DNA of 64,000 nt from CAVVPY01 sp963750295. Its GTDB lineage: Bacteria > Actinomycetota > Actinomycetes > Mycobacteriales > Jatrophihabitantaceae. A program made the position numbers and the translations under genes. The stretch spans positions 1-64,000 of the forward strand of contig CAVVPY010000008.1 of assembly GCA_963750295.1 (NCBI GenBank), read 5' to 3'. The notes under the pieces were generated by a model. That model was not told where the DNA came from. It searched no databases and was given only the letters and a program-made list of their open reading frames with translations. Of the stretch, positions 1 to 8,558 are shown one piece after another; within the stretch, counting starts at the first letter, position 1, and every line of letters begins with the position of its first letter.

Positions 1-666
1 CGAAGCTGCGAGTGTCGCGAGCAACGTCGATGTGCGAGACCCAACGAAGCCGTAATCGCCACGCAGAGTTGATCTGGGCAGTAGCAAGTCGCTGCAGCGC
101 CGCGTCACATGCGGCTGCAAGTACATCGCTGGGCACCTGCGCCAACGCATCCACCACAAGCGCTGCCGCTTGCGGAACGTCATCTAGGTTGCGCGGGAAC
201 GTCACTAGGTCGACCCAGCGAGGGTCGCCCGTACTAGCTGCAAGATTTTGGACTTCCTGAGCGACGCTGTGCCGTGTAGGAAGCACTGAATCGCGCCACT
301 CCTCCGCGCTGACCCCGCCCTCAGCGGCGAGGCGTTGAGCGCACGCGAACGACATCAGGGCTTCTCCCATCTCACCCAGGCTCACATGGCCTCGCAGGGC
401 GTTGAGAGCCGCCCAGACGACCGTCTCACCCCTGTCGTCCTGCACTCGCTTGCCTGTCTTGAGCAGCCAGCGCTACGACATCCCGCTGGTCGAACAACGG
501 TTTGGCTGACGATCCCGCGACCGGTTGAGGGAAGTCTTCGGCGCGCTTTCGCCAGTTGCTGACTGCACCCCGCGAGACTCTCGCGAGTTCGGCGATGTCA
601 CTGGGGACCAGAGACCTGACAGCGCCGCGACGCTCACGCCGCCCCTCCAGCTTCCGCCACGGTCAT
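1..666 (-). pseudogene. N-6 DNA methylase, N-terminal part, frameshifted and cut by the window edge
   Basis: Read on the minus strand this begins at ATG 666 (MTVAEAGG) and runs off the left edge, so the catalytic domain is not visible. After a +1 shift near 630 it contains an HTH-like stretch, SDIAELARVSRGAVSNWRK, then DFPQPVAG and PLFD, the layout of the N-terminal DNA-binding region of large actinobacterial N-6 DNA methylases. Another +1 shift near 465 restores VVAWLLKTGKRVQDDRG, and a third near 50 restores GDYGFVGSRTS. Its ATG overlaps the stop of the upstream gene by four bases. The family assignment rests on this N-terminal pattern only. The three shifts are either sequencing errors or decay. 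Confidence 0.6.
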
Positions 667-1043
667 CGGCAGAAAGATGGTTCGAGCTGCTGCCACCTGC
701 AGTCGCCTAGAGACATGCCCGGCCTGCCCACCACCGTGACCTTGACTCCCCGCGCCCGAGTCGGGCGACCTCGTCCGTAAAGATTCCGTCGCCGGAGGCG
801 GTCGACCTCGTCGAATCGCTCGTCGACACGCTCATCGCGCAGCACGTCCAGCAGTGCCAGGTCGGCACCGTCCTGACCGGATCGCACGACCAATCGCGGC
901 TGCGGCCACGCCATGTGCGTCGGCAGTACGCCGATGTGGCTGATTCCGATCACGAGCTGCTCACCACCTTCGATCCCGGTTGCGATCCGGAGGCGATCAC
1001 GTACCTCAGCTGCCTGGTCCGTCGTGAGCACTGCCCCCTCCAT
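663..1043 (-). CDS. Hypothetical protein upstream of the methylase
   Basis: A 126-codon frame beginning MEGAVLTTDQAAEVRDRL. I do not recognise a family. The centre (residues about 10-85) has a normal amino-acid mix with alternating hydrophobic stretches such as QLVIGISHIGVLP; the last 40 residues are arginine-rich and may be a run-out after an indel. The stop codon overlaps the methylase ATG at 666 in an ATGA arrangement, which supports reading it as the first gene of the same operon. The opposite strand is also open through most of this stretch (roughly 770-1040), so the coding strand is not certain. Confidence 0.4.
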   Translation of the reverse strand: MEGAVLTTDQAAEVRDRLRIATGIEGGEQLVIGISHIGVLPTHMAWPQPRLVVRSGQDGADLALLDVLRDERVDERFDEVDRLRRRNLYGRGRPTRARGVKVTVVGRPGMSLGDCRWQQLEPSFCR

Positions 1044-2933
1044 TCATGTTCTCGATGTCCACTACGACAAGCCGGCGGCCCCGCAATGCGCGCTTCTTCT
1101 GCGGGAGCGCCTCCGACTGTCGCGTCAACACTATAAGTCTCCAAGTGGGTGTAGATCCGATTTTCGGTACGTCGTAAGCATGCCTCGCTGACCGCGCAAT
1201 GTCAACCCGTAGATCCGATTCACAGGCGCCTAGCTGAATATCGATCGTCTAAGATCGAGGCGGCCGCGTCGGCGAGAACGGCGAAGGGTAGTAAGTCGCA
1301 GACCCAGGACCGGGGAGAACCGAGACGTTCCTGGAGTGGGTGGCGCAATCCGCTAGTCCAACGCACCCGTAGCCGAGCTGCACGGTTGCTGATGACTTCC
1401 AGCTCCCCTCACGCCCCGGCACTGGAGTATCGATGCACTCGTCCCCTCCTTCTGCACCGGTCGGCCTCAGAGACACCGTTTACTTGCTCGGCACCATCCA
1501 AACCCGTGCCGACGTAAACCGCGTGCCACTGCCCGCCCAGCTCGACATCAAGCACTAAAGACGGCACGACACCTCATGCACCCTGGCGCTATATTCGTCG
1601 TGACGTAATGACGGAGGCGCACCGATGGTCCGCAACTCGGTTCGACAGCAGCAGGCCCTGCGCCGTGCGCGGGAACGTCAGCGCTCGAAGGATGCCGCCC
1701 AGACGGTGCCCCGAGACCTCCAACGGCAGGCGAGCCCCCGCCGACTGAGACAGATCGTAGGCGACTCGCGGCGTCGACCTGTGGCTGGCGCGGCGGCCCG
1801 ATCGAGTACAAGGCTCGCGGGCGGATTCCCAAGTGGTGCTCGCCGGGTTGCCGGCAGCGAGCGTGGAGCAGACCCGGGCGGCCAGCTCCAGGCCGATCGG
1901 CGGTCCTGATCGTCGAACGCCGCATCGAGATCCCCGACCCACAGCAGGCACCCCCGTCGGCCCGGCCTCGGCACCGGAGTGGGTCGCCATTTGGGAGAGC
2001 TGGCCGCCCAACTGGACACAGGCGCGGTGTACGACAGGGACCTGCCTGACCTAACTGTTGCGCTTCCGACCCGCGTGCTGGACGCATTGAGCGGCGTCCT
2101 ACGGCCTCGTCGCGCAGGCGGCCGTCGCCAAGCGGCGGGATGCGCCCGGGCCGGGTTAACCCTCGTCGGACAGGGTTAACACGGTCTGACGGGGCTCGGG
2201 CTGCATGGACCTGCCCGCAACAATGGTTCGGACTACGAGCCACTGAGCCATCCAGAGACAGTGGAGTCACGAGCGTGAGATCAGCCAGCGCGAAGCCACC
2301 CGCAACACAGCCGGCCGCACATGCGGCCTTGGGCAGGGCATGACGTTCGTCGTGACGAGAGCGGGACCCCGCGGTGAGTTGCGCCCGTTGGGACGTGGCC
2401 GCTTCAACGATGCCGCGTGGCGGTAGAGTTCTTGCAACGCCCCCGCCGGGAGTGGGAGGAGATTCGAGACGACCGATGCCTGGAGCGCGACATGACACTC
2501 GGTCGCGACGCCTGGACCGACGGGCAGGCCCTGCTCGAGACGTCGGAGGAGGCGGATAGAGCCTCACCGATCCGGGCGGACGCGTTGCCCTATGCGCTAT
2601 CTCAGCCGAGACTATGGCCGAGCTCGCCGTCGGTCCCATGCGGCGAAGACCTGCCGACTCCGCGCGCGCCGAAAGATCGCTGCAACGGGTCGAAGCGTCT
2701 TCGATCCGTTGCCCTCGACACGAAGCAGCCGGGCCTACGGCCGGGCCTATGCGTCCTCGGCGCCACGGCGCAATCCTCGGCGGCTTAGGCCGATCTATTC
2801 ATCGCCGAGGTGGGCCAGGCCAACGGACGATGCGGCATGAGACCGGGATCAGCGCCGCTCGGTCGAGCTGGGCTCGCAAGAACGACCTGGCACACTAGAT
2901 CGTCGAGGTCTGACCGTCGTCGTCGGCGCGCCC
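1044..2933. other. Low-coding stretch inside the mobile island
   Basis: No convincing gene is visible over most of this 1.9 kb. Open frames exist on both strands but are rich in Arg, Pro and Ser and none matches a family I know. Possible remnants are a 41-codon frame at 1433-1558 (ends LPAQLDIKH), a frame at 1625-1909, a short frame at 1979-2179 containing LGELAAQLDTGAVYDRDLPD, and a frame at 2417-2788 that starts plausibly (REWEEIRDDR) and degrades. The 12-mer GTAGATCCGATT occurs twice near 1149 and 1208. The pattern fits a decayed part of the island, perhaps worsened by indel errors. Confidence 0.45.
1625..1909 (+). CDS. Possible small basic protein, probably frameshifted
   Basis: The ATG is preceded by GGAGG nine bases upstream, the best ribosome-binding site in this part of the island. 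The first 25 residues (MVRNSVRQQQALRRARERQR) look like the charged helical start of small actinobacterial mobile-element proteins. After residue about 30 the frame becomes low-quality Arg/Pro/Ser sequence, suggesting an indel and loss of the native frame. No function can be assigned. Confidence 0.25.
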   Translation: MVRNSVRQQQALRRARERQRSKDAAQTVPRDLQRQASPRRLRQIVGDSRRRPVAGAAARSSTRLAGGFPSGARRVAGSERGADPGGQLQADRRS

Positions 2934-3143
2934 ATGGCTGCATTCCTGGTGCGGTTTGTCGACAGCGAGCTCGAAGCTCTGCGTGAGGCCGCAGAGGCCC
3001 AGGGCCGCAGCATGAACGACCTGGCCCGCGAGGGCCGTCGCGCCGTGACGTCCGGCGCGGCCCGCGAGGAGAAGGTGCGTGCGTTGACCCGCCGCGTGAT
3101 GTCCGAGCACGCCGGCCTGCTCAAGCGACTCGGCGAGGCGTGA
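2934..3143 (+). CDS. Antitoxin of a Phd/Doc-like pair (69 aa)
   Basis: A 69-residue protein beginning MAAFLVRFVDSELEALREA. The first half resembles a short beta strand plus helices of a ribbon-helix-helix or similar small DNA-binding fold (SELEALREAAEAQGRSMNDL); the second half is charged and helical, as expected for the toxin-neutralising tail. It lies directly upstream of a Doc-type toxin and overlaps it by four bases (GTGA). It would bind and neutralise the toxin and probably repress the operon; the role comes from gene order and size rather than from a recognised family signature. No good Shine-Dalgarno is visible, so the start is uncertain. Confidence 0.65.
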   Translation: MAAFLVRFVDSELEALREAAEAQGRSMNDLAREGRRAVTSGAAREEKVRALTRRVMSEHAGLLKRLGEA

Positions 3144-3526
3144 CCGAGCTGCTGTCGTTCGAGGACGCCATGGCCGTGCTCGACGAAATGCAACTGGTCA
3201 TCGCCGACCCTGGGCTGCTCGCCTCGGCGGTGGCGCGGCCGGCCGCGACGGTATTCGGTCAGGACGCGTACCCCGATCTGGTCACCAAGGTCGCGGCGCT
3301 GCTCGAAAGCGTCGTGCGCAACCACGCGCTGGTCGACGGCAACAAGCGCGCCGGCTGGGCGCTCGCGGTGGTCACGCTCTGGCTCAACGACATGCGACTC
3401 GACTACGACGAGGACGAGGCCTTCGCGATGGTCATGACGGTGGCCGAGGGCCGCAGCCGGCTGCCGGACATCGCCGAGTGGTTCGCCGGCCGCGTCCGAC
3501 CCGAACAAGCAGGAGGTTCGACGTGA
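3140..3526 (+). CDS. doc: Doc-type toxin (Fic fold, death-on-curing)
   Basis: A 128-residue protein with the Doc/Fic active-site motif HALVDGNKRAGW around residues 60-71 (His, then Asp-Gly-Asn-Lys-Arg). Doc proteins phosphorylate elongation factor EF-Tu and stop translation until neutralised. Length matches Doc (about 126 aa). The GTG start overlaps the antitoxin stop, and its own TGA overlaps the GTG of the integrase, so antitoxin, toxin and integrase form one coupled operon. That arrangement would link the addiction module to the presence of the integrated element. Confidence 0.85.
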   Translation: MTELLSFEDAMAVLDEMQLVIADPGLLASAVARPAATVFGQDAYPDLVTKVAALLESVVRNHALVDGNKRAGWALAVVTLWLNDMRLDYDEDEAFAMVMTVAEGRSRLPDIAEWFAGRVRPEQAGGST

Positions 3527-4785
3527 GCACACGAGGATCCGCCGGCGAGGCGACGATCTTCCGTGACAAGTCCGGCCGCTGGCACGGCTGGATCACGGTC
3601 GGCACGAAGCTCGACGGCAAGCCCGGACCGGCGGCACCGCACCGGCAAGACCCGCGCGGAAGTCGTCGCGCAAGATCCGCGAGCTCGAGGTGCGCCGCGA
3701 GACGAGCACGATCACGCCGGCGGGCAACGACACGCTCGCGGTCTGGCTCGAGCACTGGCTCGGCAACATCGCGGCCCGGCGGGTACGGCCGCGGACGCTG
3801 GAGAGCTACGCCTCGACGGTGCGGATGCACATCTCCCCCGCCATCGGCAGGCAGCGCCTCGACCGGCTGCAGCCCGAGCACCTCGAGCACCTCTACACGC
3901 CAGCTGCTCGAGAGCGGCCTGTCCCCCGCGACGGTGCTGCGGGCCCACCGGATCCTGTCCCGCGCGCTCAAGGTCGCCGATGCAGCGCGGCCGGGTCCCC
4001 GCAACGTCGCGACGCTCGTCGACCCGCCCGCCCAGCGCAGCTCACGACGCCGCGACCGCGCTCGACCTCGAGCGAGGCCCGCGCGGTGCTCGCCGCGGCC
4101 GCCGGATCACGCAACGCGGCGCGGTGGACGGTCGCGCTCGCCCTCGGGCTGCGGCAGTCCGAGGCGCTCGCGCTGCAGTGGAGCGACATCGACCTGCTCA
4201 ACGGGCACGCTCTCGCGTGCGCCGCACGCCTGCACCGGGTCAGCGGCAAGGGCCTCGTCTACGAGGCGCCGAAGACCAAGCGCAGCGAGCGCACCCTCGC
4301 CCTGCCGACGCCGCTGGTCGCCGCGCTGCACGCGCACAAGGCCGCGCAGCTCGGCGAGCGGATGCTCGCCGGCTCCGAGTGGCACGACGAGGACCTCGTC
4401 TTCGCCCAGCCCAACGGCCGGCCGATCGACAAGAAGGCCGACTACAACGCCTGGCGCCGGCTGCTCCAGCGCGCCGGCGTCCGGCACGTCCGGCTGCACG
4501 ACGGCCGGCACACCGCGGCCACGCTGCTGCTGTCCGAGGGCGTCCACCCCCGCGTGGTCATGGAGCTGCTCGGCCACGCGCAGATGCGCACGACGATGGA
4601 CATCTACAGCCACGTCATGCCCGCGCTCGCCCGCGAGGCGGCCGACCGGATGGCGCTGTCCTGTCCGGAGCCCGGTGAGCCCGACGCCACCGCCGCAGAC
4701 ACGGTCGTCATCGACCACCGGAAATCGAACACGGCGAGCCGAGAGCGCCAGACAAGATCATTCCGGCAAGGTCACGAAACGGTAA
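3523..4785 (+). pseudogene. int: Tyrosine-type phage/ICE integrase, multiply frameshifted
   Basis: GTG 3523 follows AGGAGG at 3511-3516. Three-frame reading recovers a normal integrase of roughly 400 residues: an AP2-like start (ATIFRDKSGRWHGWITVGTK), a SAM-like core-binding domain (TLAVWLEHWLGNIAARR, then LESYASTVRMHISPAIG), and the catalytic domain with Arg in LGLRQSEALAL, His-x-x-Arg in LHDGRHTAA, His in LLGHAQMRT and the Tyr nucleophile in MDIYSHV. Recovering it needs at least six single-base shifts, mostly +1, at about 3632, 3672, 3901, 3981, 3997, 4040 and 4070. The C-terminal end is uncertain (frame 1 stops at 4785; another frame reads on through the tRNA). It points at the tRNA-Ala 3' end. 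Confidence 0.85.
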
Positions 4786-4854
4786 CTGCAACCAAAACTG
4801 CAACCACGCCTCAGAAGATGATCTTGCAAGTGGCTCTGGGTCCGATGAAATGGG

Positions 4855-4927
4855 TGGAGCTGAGGGGACTCGAACCCCTGACCCCCACACTGCCAGTGTG
4901 GTGCGCTACCAGCTGCGCCACAGCCCC
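4855..4927 (-). tRNA. tRNA-Ala, anticodon GGC
   Basis: The minus strand folds as a full cloverleaf: acceptor GGGGCTG with CAGCTCC, D stem GCGC/GCGC, anticodon stem CCACA/TGTGG around loop CTGGCAG (anticodon GGC), T arm AGGGG-TTCGAGT-CCCCT, and discriminator A. The terminal CCA is not encoded exactly (the genome gives CCC then A). The 3' end faces the integrase gene, the usual geometry when a tRNA 3' end serves as the attachment site. No second copy of the 3' half was seen in the window, so the other junction would lie beyond the left edge. Confidence 0.95.
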
Positions 4928-5076
4928 GTACGACGGGCGCAACGTTACACGACCGGCCACACCCCCAAAGACGCACCCGGAAAGCCGCCAGCGTGTCGTA
5001 CCCCCCTGATTACGGGCTTTGTGTACTCGTCCGCGATACTGGGCCGAGCACCGACACCGACCAAAGGGAGATCCCT

Positions 5077-5352
5077 GTGAACCGCAAGGAACTGGTGGCA
5101 GCAGTCGCCGACGCCGCGGACCTGGAACAGAAGACCGTTGATGCCGTCCTGCGTGGGCTGCAGTCCACGCTCGAAGGTTGCGCCGCCAAGGGCGAGAAGG
5201 TCAGCGTCCCGGGCTTCTTCGCGCTTTCGGTCGGCCACCGCGCCGCTCGCGAAGGTCGCAACCCGGCAACCGGCCAGACCATCACCATCGCCGCAGCCAA
5301 CACCGTGAAGATCAGCGCGGGCAGCGCCCTGAAGGAAGCTGCCAACCGCTAG
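5077..5352 (+). CDS. hup: HU-family nucleoid protein
   Basis: A 91-residue HU protein starting MNRKELVAAVADAADL. It has the N-terminal helical dimerisation region, the GEKVSVPGFFALSVGHRAAREGRNP saddle/arm segment (the arm carries RNPATGQ) and a C-terminal strand-helix ITIAAANTVKISAGSALK. It lacks the long Lys/Ala-rich tail of mycobacterial HupB. It binds and bends DNA without sequence specificity. GTG 5077 was chosen because AGGGAG lies at 5065-5070. It stands alone between the tRNA and a strong terminator. Confidence 0.95.
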   Translation: MNRKELVAAVADAADLEQKTVDAVLRGLQSTLEGCAAKGEKVSVPGFFALSVGHRAAREGRNPATGQTITIAAANTVKISAGSALKEAANR

Positions 5353-5369
5353 TCGCCTCACCCGTCAGG

Positions 5370-5403
5370 CACGGCCCGGCCCCCGCAACGGGGCCGGGCC
5401 GTG
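5370..5403. terminator. Strong bidirectional hairpin terminator
   Basis: A perfect 14-bp stem (CACGGCCCGGCCCC with GGGGCCGGGCCGTG) closes a 6-base loop between the stop of hup and the stop of the convergent MauE-DsbA gene. It can serve both transcripts. There is no long U tract, as is common in high-GC bacteria. Confidence 0.85.
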
Positions 5404-5407
5404 CTGT

Positions 5408-6778
5408 TTACGCTGACGGCGCCGGCGACCCGGAGCCAGACGGTGCCGGCGACCCGGAAGCCGGCGACCCGGAGCCAGACGCAGAACCAGACCCGGACGG
5501 CGAAGGCGAAGGCGTCTTGGACGGGACGGGCGCCGGTCCGGCAGCGTCAGCGGCCGCAATCGCGTCCTTCAGGTCGCCCAGCGAGTTCGCCGCCAACCGC
5601 TTGCCGTTGACGAACACCGTCGGCGTCCCGGTCACGCCCTTCCTCGACGCCTCCTCGGTCATCGCCTCGACCAGCGGCGTGTGCTGCCCCGAATCGATGC
5701 ACGCCCCGACCGTCGCCACCTGGGACGTCGTGAGGTTCGCCTGGCTGCCGAGCTTGGCCAGCGTCCGGTTCGACGGCCCGGCCGTGTTCTCGGCAGGCTG
5801 CACCTGATTGCCCGCGCCGTTCTTGCCGTAGAGGACGTCGTGATAGGCCACGAACTCGTCGACGCCGAGGTCCGACACGCACAGCGCGGCGTTGGCGGCA
5901 CGGGTCGAGTACGAGTTCGGCGACACGCGGTCCAGGATCGAGATCGGGTGATAGCGCGCCTGGGCCAGGTTCGCCCGCACCGCGTCCTGCAGGTACGAGC
6001 CGGTCTGCTCCTCGAACCGCAGGCAGTTCGGGCAGCCGAAGTCCTCGTAGATGTCCACGGTGGCCGCGGCCTTCTTGCCGAACACGACACCCTTCGACAC
6101 GGTCGCGTTCGTCGCGGTGAGGTTGCCCTCGATCTTCGCCCGTCCCGCCTGCACGCCGATCCCGATCACCGTCACCAGTACGGCGATGACCGCCAGCGAG
6201 CTGTTCAGGTACAGGTCGCGGCTGCGCGCCCGCGTCCGGGCGACGGCGAGCTGCGCCTCGTACTTGCGCCGGCCCTCCGGGGTCCGCATCCGCTTCGCCG
6301 ACGGCACCGTCACGGTGTCGTGCCGCGCCAGGAACTCCTCCAGCGAGAGCCTGGTCACGCTCCACAGGACGAGGAATGCCGCCAGCACCAGCAACCCGAC
6401 GTCGCGCAGGATGTCGAGCGTGTACGAAGTCGACTCGGTCGTCCCGCCCCCGCCGAAGCAGCCGCACGAGATCGACAGGTCGCGCGCCGCCGCCTGGATC
6501 ACCCCGATCAGGAACACCACGAGCAGCACCGCGGACACCACCGCCGAGATGCGGACGGCGACACCGACGATCAGCAGCAGCCCGATACTCAGCTCCAGCA
6601 CCGGCAGCCCGTAGCCGATCGCCTTCGACAGCCACTCCGGCGTCGCGTCGTACGCGCGCACCGCCTGCACGAAGGTTCGGGGCGAGTCGAGCTTCTCCAG
6701 CGACGACCACACCCACACGACACCGAGGACGAGCCGGGCGAGCGTTCCGAGCCACGGCCTGATCTTGAGCCAGTTCAC
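5408..6778 (-). CDS. MauE/DoxX membrane domain fused to a DsbA-like thioredoxin
   Basis: A 456-residue protein. Residues 1-160 form a four-helix MauE/DoxX-type membrane domain (ARLVLGVVWVWSSLEKL, then a SCGCFGG motif typical of MauE). A linker leads to one more membrane helix near 190-210 and then an extracytoplasmic DsbA-like domain with active-site CPNC (FGCPNCLRFEEQ) and a cis-Pro loop TGTPTVFVNG. The last 40 residues are a Pro/Ser/Gly repeat tail. MauE and DsbA partners are often separate genes; here they are one chain. It closes the copper operon, so a role in keeping cuproprotein cysteines in the right redox state is likely but inferred. GTG start 12 bases after SCO1. Confidence 0.85.
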   Translation of the reverse strand: MNWLKIRPWLGTLARLVLGVVWVWSSLEKLDSPRTFVQAVRAYDATPEWLSKAIGYGLPVLELSIGLLLIVGVAVRISAVVSAVLLVVFLIGVIQAAARDLSISCGCFGGGGTTESTSYTLDILRDVGLLVLAAFLVLWSVTRLSLEEFLARHDTVTVPSAKRMRTPEGRRKYEAQLAVARTRARSRDLYLNSSLAVIAVLVTVIGIGVQAGRAKIEGNLTATNATVSKGVVFGKKAAATVDIYEDFGCPNCLRFEEQTGSYLQDAVRANLAQARYHPISILDRVSPNSYSTRAANAALCVSDLGVDEFVAYHDVLYGKNGAGNQVQPAENTAGPSNRTLAKLGSQANLTTSQVATVGACIDSGQHTPLVEAMTEEASRKGVTGTPTVFVNGKRLAANSLGDLKDAIAAADAAGPAPVPSKTPSPSPSGSGSASGSGSPASGSPAPSGSGSPAPSA

Positions 6779-6789
6779 GAGCGCTGACC

Positions 6790-7419
6790 CTATCCGGCGA
6801 CGAGAGGCAGGTCGTGCTCGATCTGCGCCTGCTCCCCCGAATCGTTGTAGACGAACGAGTCGCGGGCATAGTCGTCAGCGCCGTAGAGCAGCACCTGGGA
6901 CGAGTGCGTCTGCCCGTCGTCCTCGGCCAGGAAGATGTGCGAGGCGGCCTGCGCGGCGTCCACCTGCGCCTTCGTCCCCCGCAGCCCGACGAACGTCGCG
7001 TGCGCGCCGGCGGTGAAGTTCGCCAGCCACTTCGTCAACACCGGGCCGGTGTCACGCTTCACGTCGGTCGACACGAACACCACGAACGTCTTCTTCTGCA
7101 ACTCGACCGGCAGCTTCTTCAGTGCCAGCGAGATGTCGGCCATGGTGGCCGGGCAGACGTCCGGGCAGTTCGTGTAGCCGAAGAACAACAACGTCGGACG
7201 GCCCTCGGTCCGACTGCCGAATTCGAACGACTTGCCGGACGTGTCGCTCAGCGTGAACGACGGCCGCGGGCGCGGCGGGGTCAGCTCGAAGCCCGCGTAC
7301 GGCCCCGTGCCGGTATCACCGCGCAGCCCGCTGGGCGAGGGCGCGGCCGGCGAACCGTCGGCGGACGAGCAGCCGGCCAGCGCAACTGCCGTGCAGATCG
7401 CGACGAGCCACCGCCTCAC
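6790..7419 (-). CDS. SCO1/SenC copper chaperone lipoprotein
   Basis: A 209-residue lipoprotein: signal MRRWLVAICTAVALAGC with the lipobox Cys at residue 17. The thioredoxin-like domain has the copper-binding CPDVCP motif near residue 88 and the conserved distal His in DGQTHSSQ near 177. SCO1 proteins deliver copper to the Cu(A) site of cytochrome c oxidase or reduce its cysteines, outside the membrane. The GTG start overlaps the PCu(A)C stop by four bases, so the two are translationally coupled. Confidence 0.93.
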   Translation of the reverse strand: MRRWLVAICTAVALAGCSSADGSPAAPSPSGLRGDTGTGPYAGFELTPPRPRPSFTLSDTSGKSFEFGSRTEGRPTLLFFGYTNCPDVCPATMADISLALKKLPVELQKKTFVVFVSTDVKRDTGPVLTKWLANFTAGAHATFVGLRGTKAQVDAAQAASHIFLAEDDGQTHSSQVLLYGADDYARDSFVYNDSGEQAQIEHDLPLVAG

Positions 7420-7907
7420 GAATGACCCCCCGGCGGAACGGGCGCGCCGAGGGCGACGACGGGTGCGCTCACCGAGATCACCCCGGCCCGGGCGAACGTG
7501 AGGTCGAGATTGACGTTCTGCCCGGGACGCAGCGTGCCGAACAATTTCTCGATCATCACGTGTCCCTTCCCCGTCGACAGTACGAGTTCGCCGTGTGCCG
7601 GGATCACGGCCCCGCCGCGATTCACAGTCATCCCTGCGGTGTGCAGCACCGCGTCCGCACCCGCCCCGGTCTGCACCGACACCAGGCGATCGGCCCGCGC
7701 GGACCCGTTGCGCACGGTGAAGTACGCCGCCGCCGCATCGGTCGGTGGCGCGGGGGCGCGGACATACGCGCCGAACACCACGATCGCCGGCTCGGCCGCG
7801 GCCGGCGCGCTACGAGGCGTCACCGGCACCGCCGCGCGCACCAGCCCGGCAGCCCCCAGCGCGGCGATCGCCACGCCACCGACCACCGCCTGCCACGGCA
7901 TCCGCAT
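7416..7907 (-). CDS. PCu(A)C-type periplasmic copper chaperone
   Basis: A 163-residue protein with an N-terminal signal anchor (VVGGVAIAALGAAGLVRAA) and one PCu(A)C/DUF461 domain. The H(M)X10MX21HXM pattern is visible as LHTAGMTVNRGG followed by GKGHVMIEK, the residues that bind Cu(I). It hands copper to SCO1 and cytochrome oxidase outside the membrane. The ATG shares one base with the YcnI stop (TGATG), and its own stop overlaps SCO1. Confidence 0.93.
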   Translation of the reverse strand: MRMPWQAVVGGVAIAALGAAGLVRAAVPVTPRSAPAAAEPAIVVFGAYVRAPAPPTDAAAAYFTVRNGSARADRLVSVQTGAGADAVLHTAGMTVNRGGAVIPAHGELVLSTGKGHVMIEKLFGTLRPGQNVNLDLTFARAGVISVSAPVVALGAPVPPGGHS

Positions 7908-8558
7908 CAGGTCAGCCTCCGCCGCGCGTTGCCCACCACGGCCACGCCCAGGGCCAGCGCCGCGATCACCAGCGCCACGATCGACAGCACCGTCGCCCCG
8001 GTCGTACTTGCCGGCTTCGCGGGCGCAGCGGCGCGGATCGTTAGCGTCGGCTTCGGGTGCTCCGGCTCGGCCGAACTGCCCGGTGCCGCCGTCTCGTTCC
8101 ACTGCGCCACCGTGCCGTCGCTGTAGGTCTGCACCGCGCCGAACGCGACCGAATCCGCATCGGGCAGCGGCCCGCGCGAGGATGGTGAACTCACCGAACT
8201 CCCCCGGCGCGATCCCGCCCGCCGTGGCGGTCCAGTCGACCTCGGCCACCGCCTCGGTGACCGTGTCGCCCTCGTCGGTGGTCAGCGGCTTGGCGAGGGT
8301 GGACGTCTTCACGGTGAACGTCCAGCCGGTCATCGGCAGCACGTCGACCGTCGTGAACGGGGTGTCGGCAGGCAGCCGTACCGCCAGCTTCGTCGTGCTC
8401 GCCGTGTCGCTCTCGGTCGGCACGCGGAAGGTGAGCACTGCCTCGGCACCGGGGACGGCGTCCGGGCTGCTCACTGCCACGTGCGCGGACGCGGGTGTGG
8501 CGATGGCGAGCACGGCGACGAACACCGCGAGGAATCGAAGCACGGCACAACCTCTCAT
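7907..8558 (-). pseudogene. YcnI/DUF1775 copper-binding protein, one +1 frameshift
   Basis: The N-terminal frame starts at ATG 8558 with a signal peptide ending PASAHVAVSSPDAVPG; the His after cleavage is the copper ligand of YcnI-type domains. The DUF1775 domain (LTFRVPTESDTASTTKLAV, MTGWTF) runs to EFGEFTILA near 8180, where one extra C shifts the frame. Reading continues as GPLPDADSVAFGAVQTYSDG and ends with a C-terminal membrane helix and RRR tail at 7907. Corrected length is 216 residues, typical of the family. The rest is intact, so a sequencing error is likely. ATG overlaps the CopCD stop (ATGA). Confidence 0.85.

Noticed and set aside
1548..2639. 363-codon minus-strand open frame in the left island
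   Set aside because: Composition is Arg/Pro/Gly/Ser without a single recognisable helix or motif, and other frames over the same bases are equally open, as expected of high-GC non-coding DNA.
4850..5080. Open frames across tRNA-Ala (EGTRTPDPHTASVV and RGLEPLTPTLPVW)
   Set aside because: These peptides are the well-known translations of a tRNA on the opposite strand and do not represent a gene.
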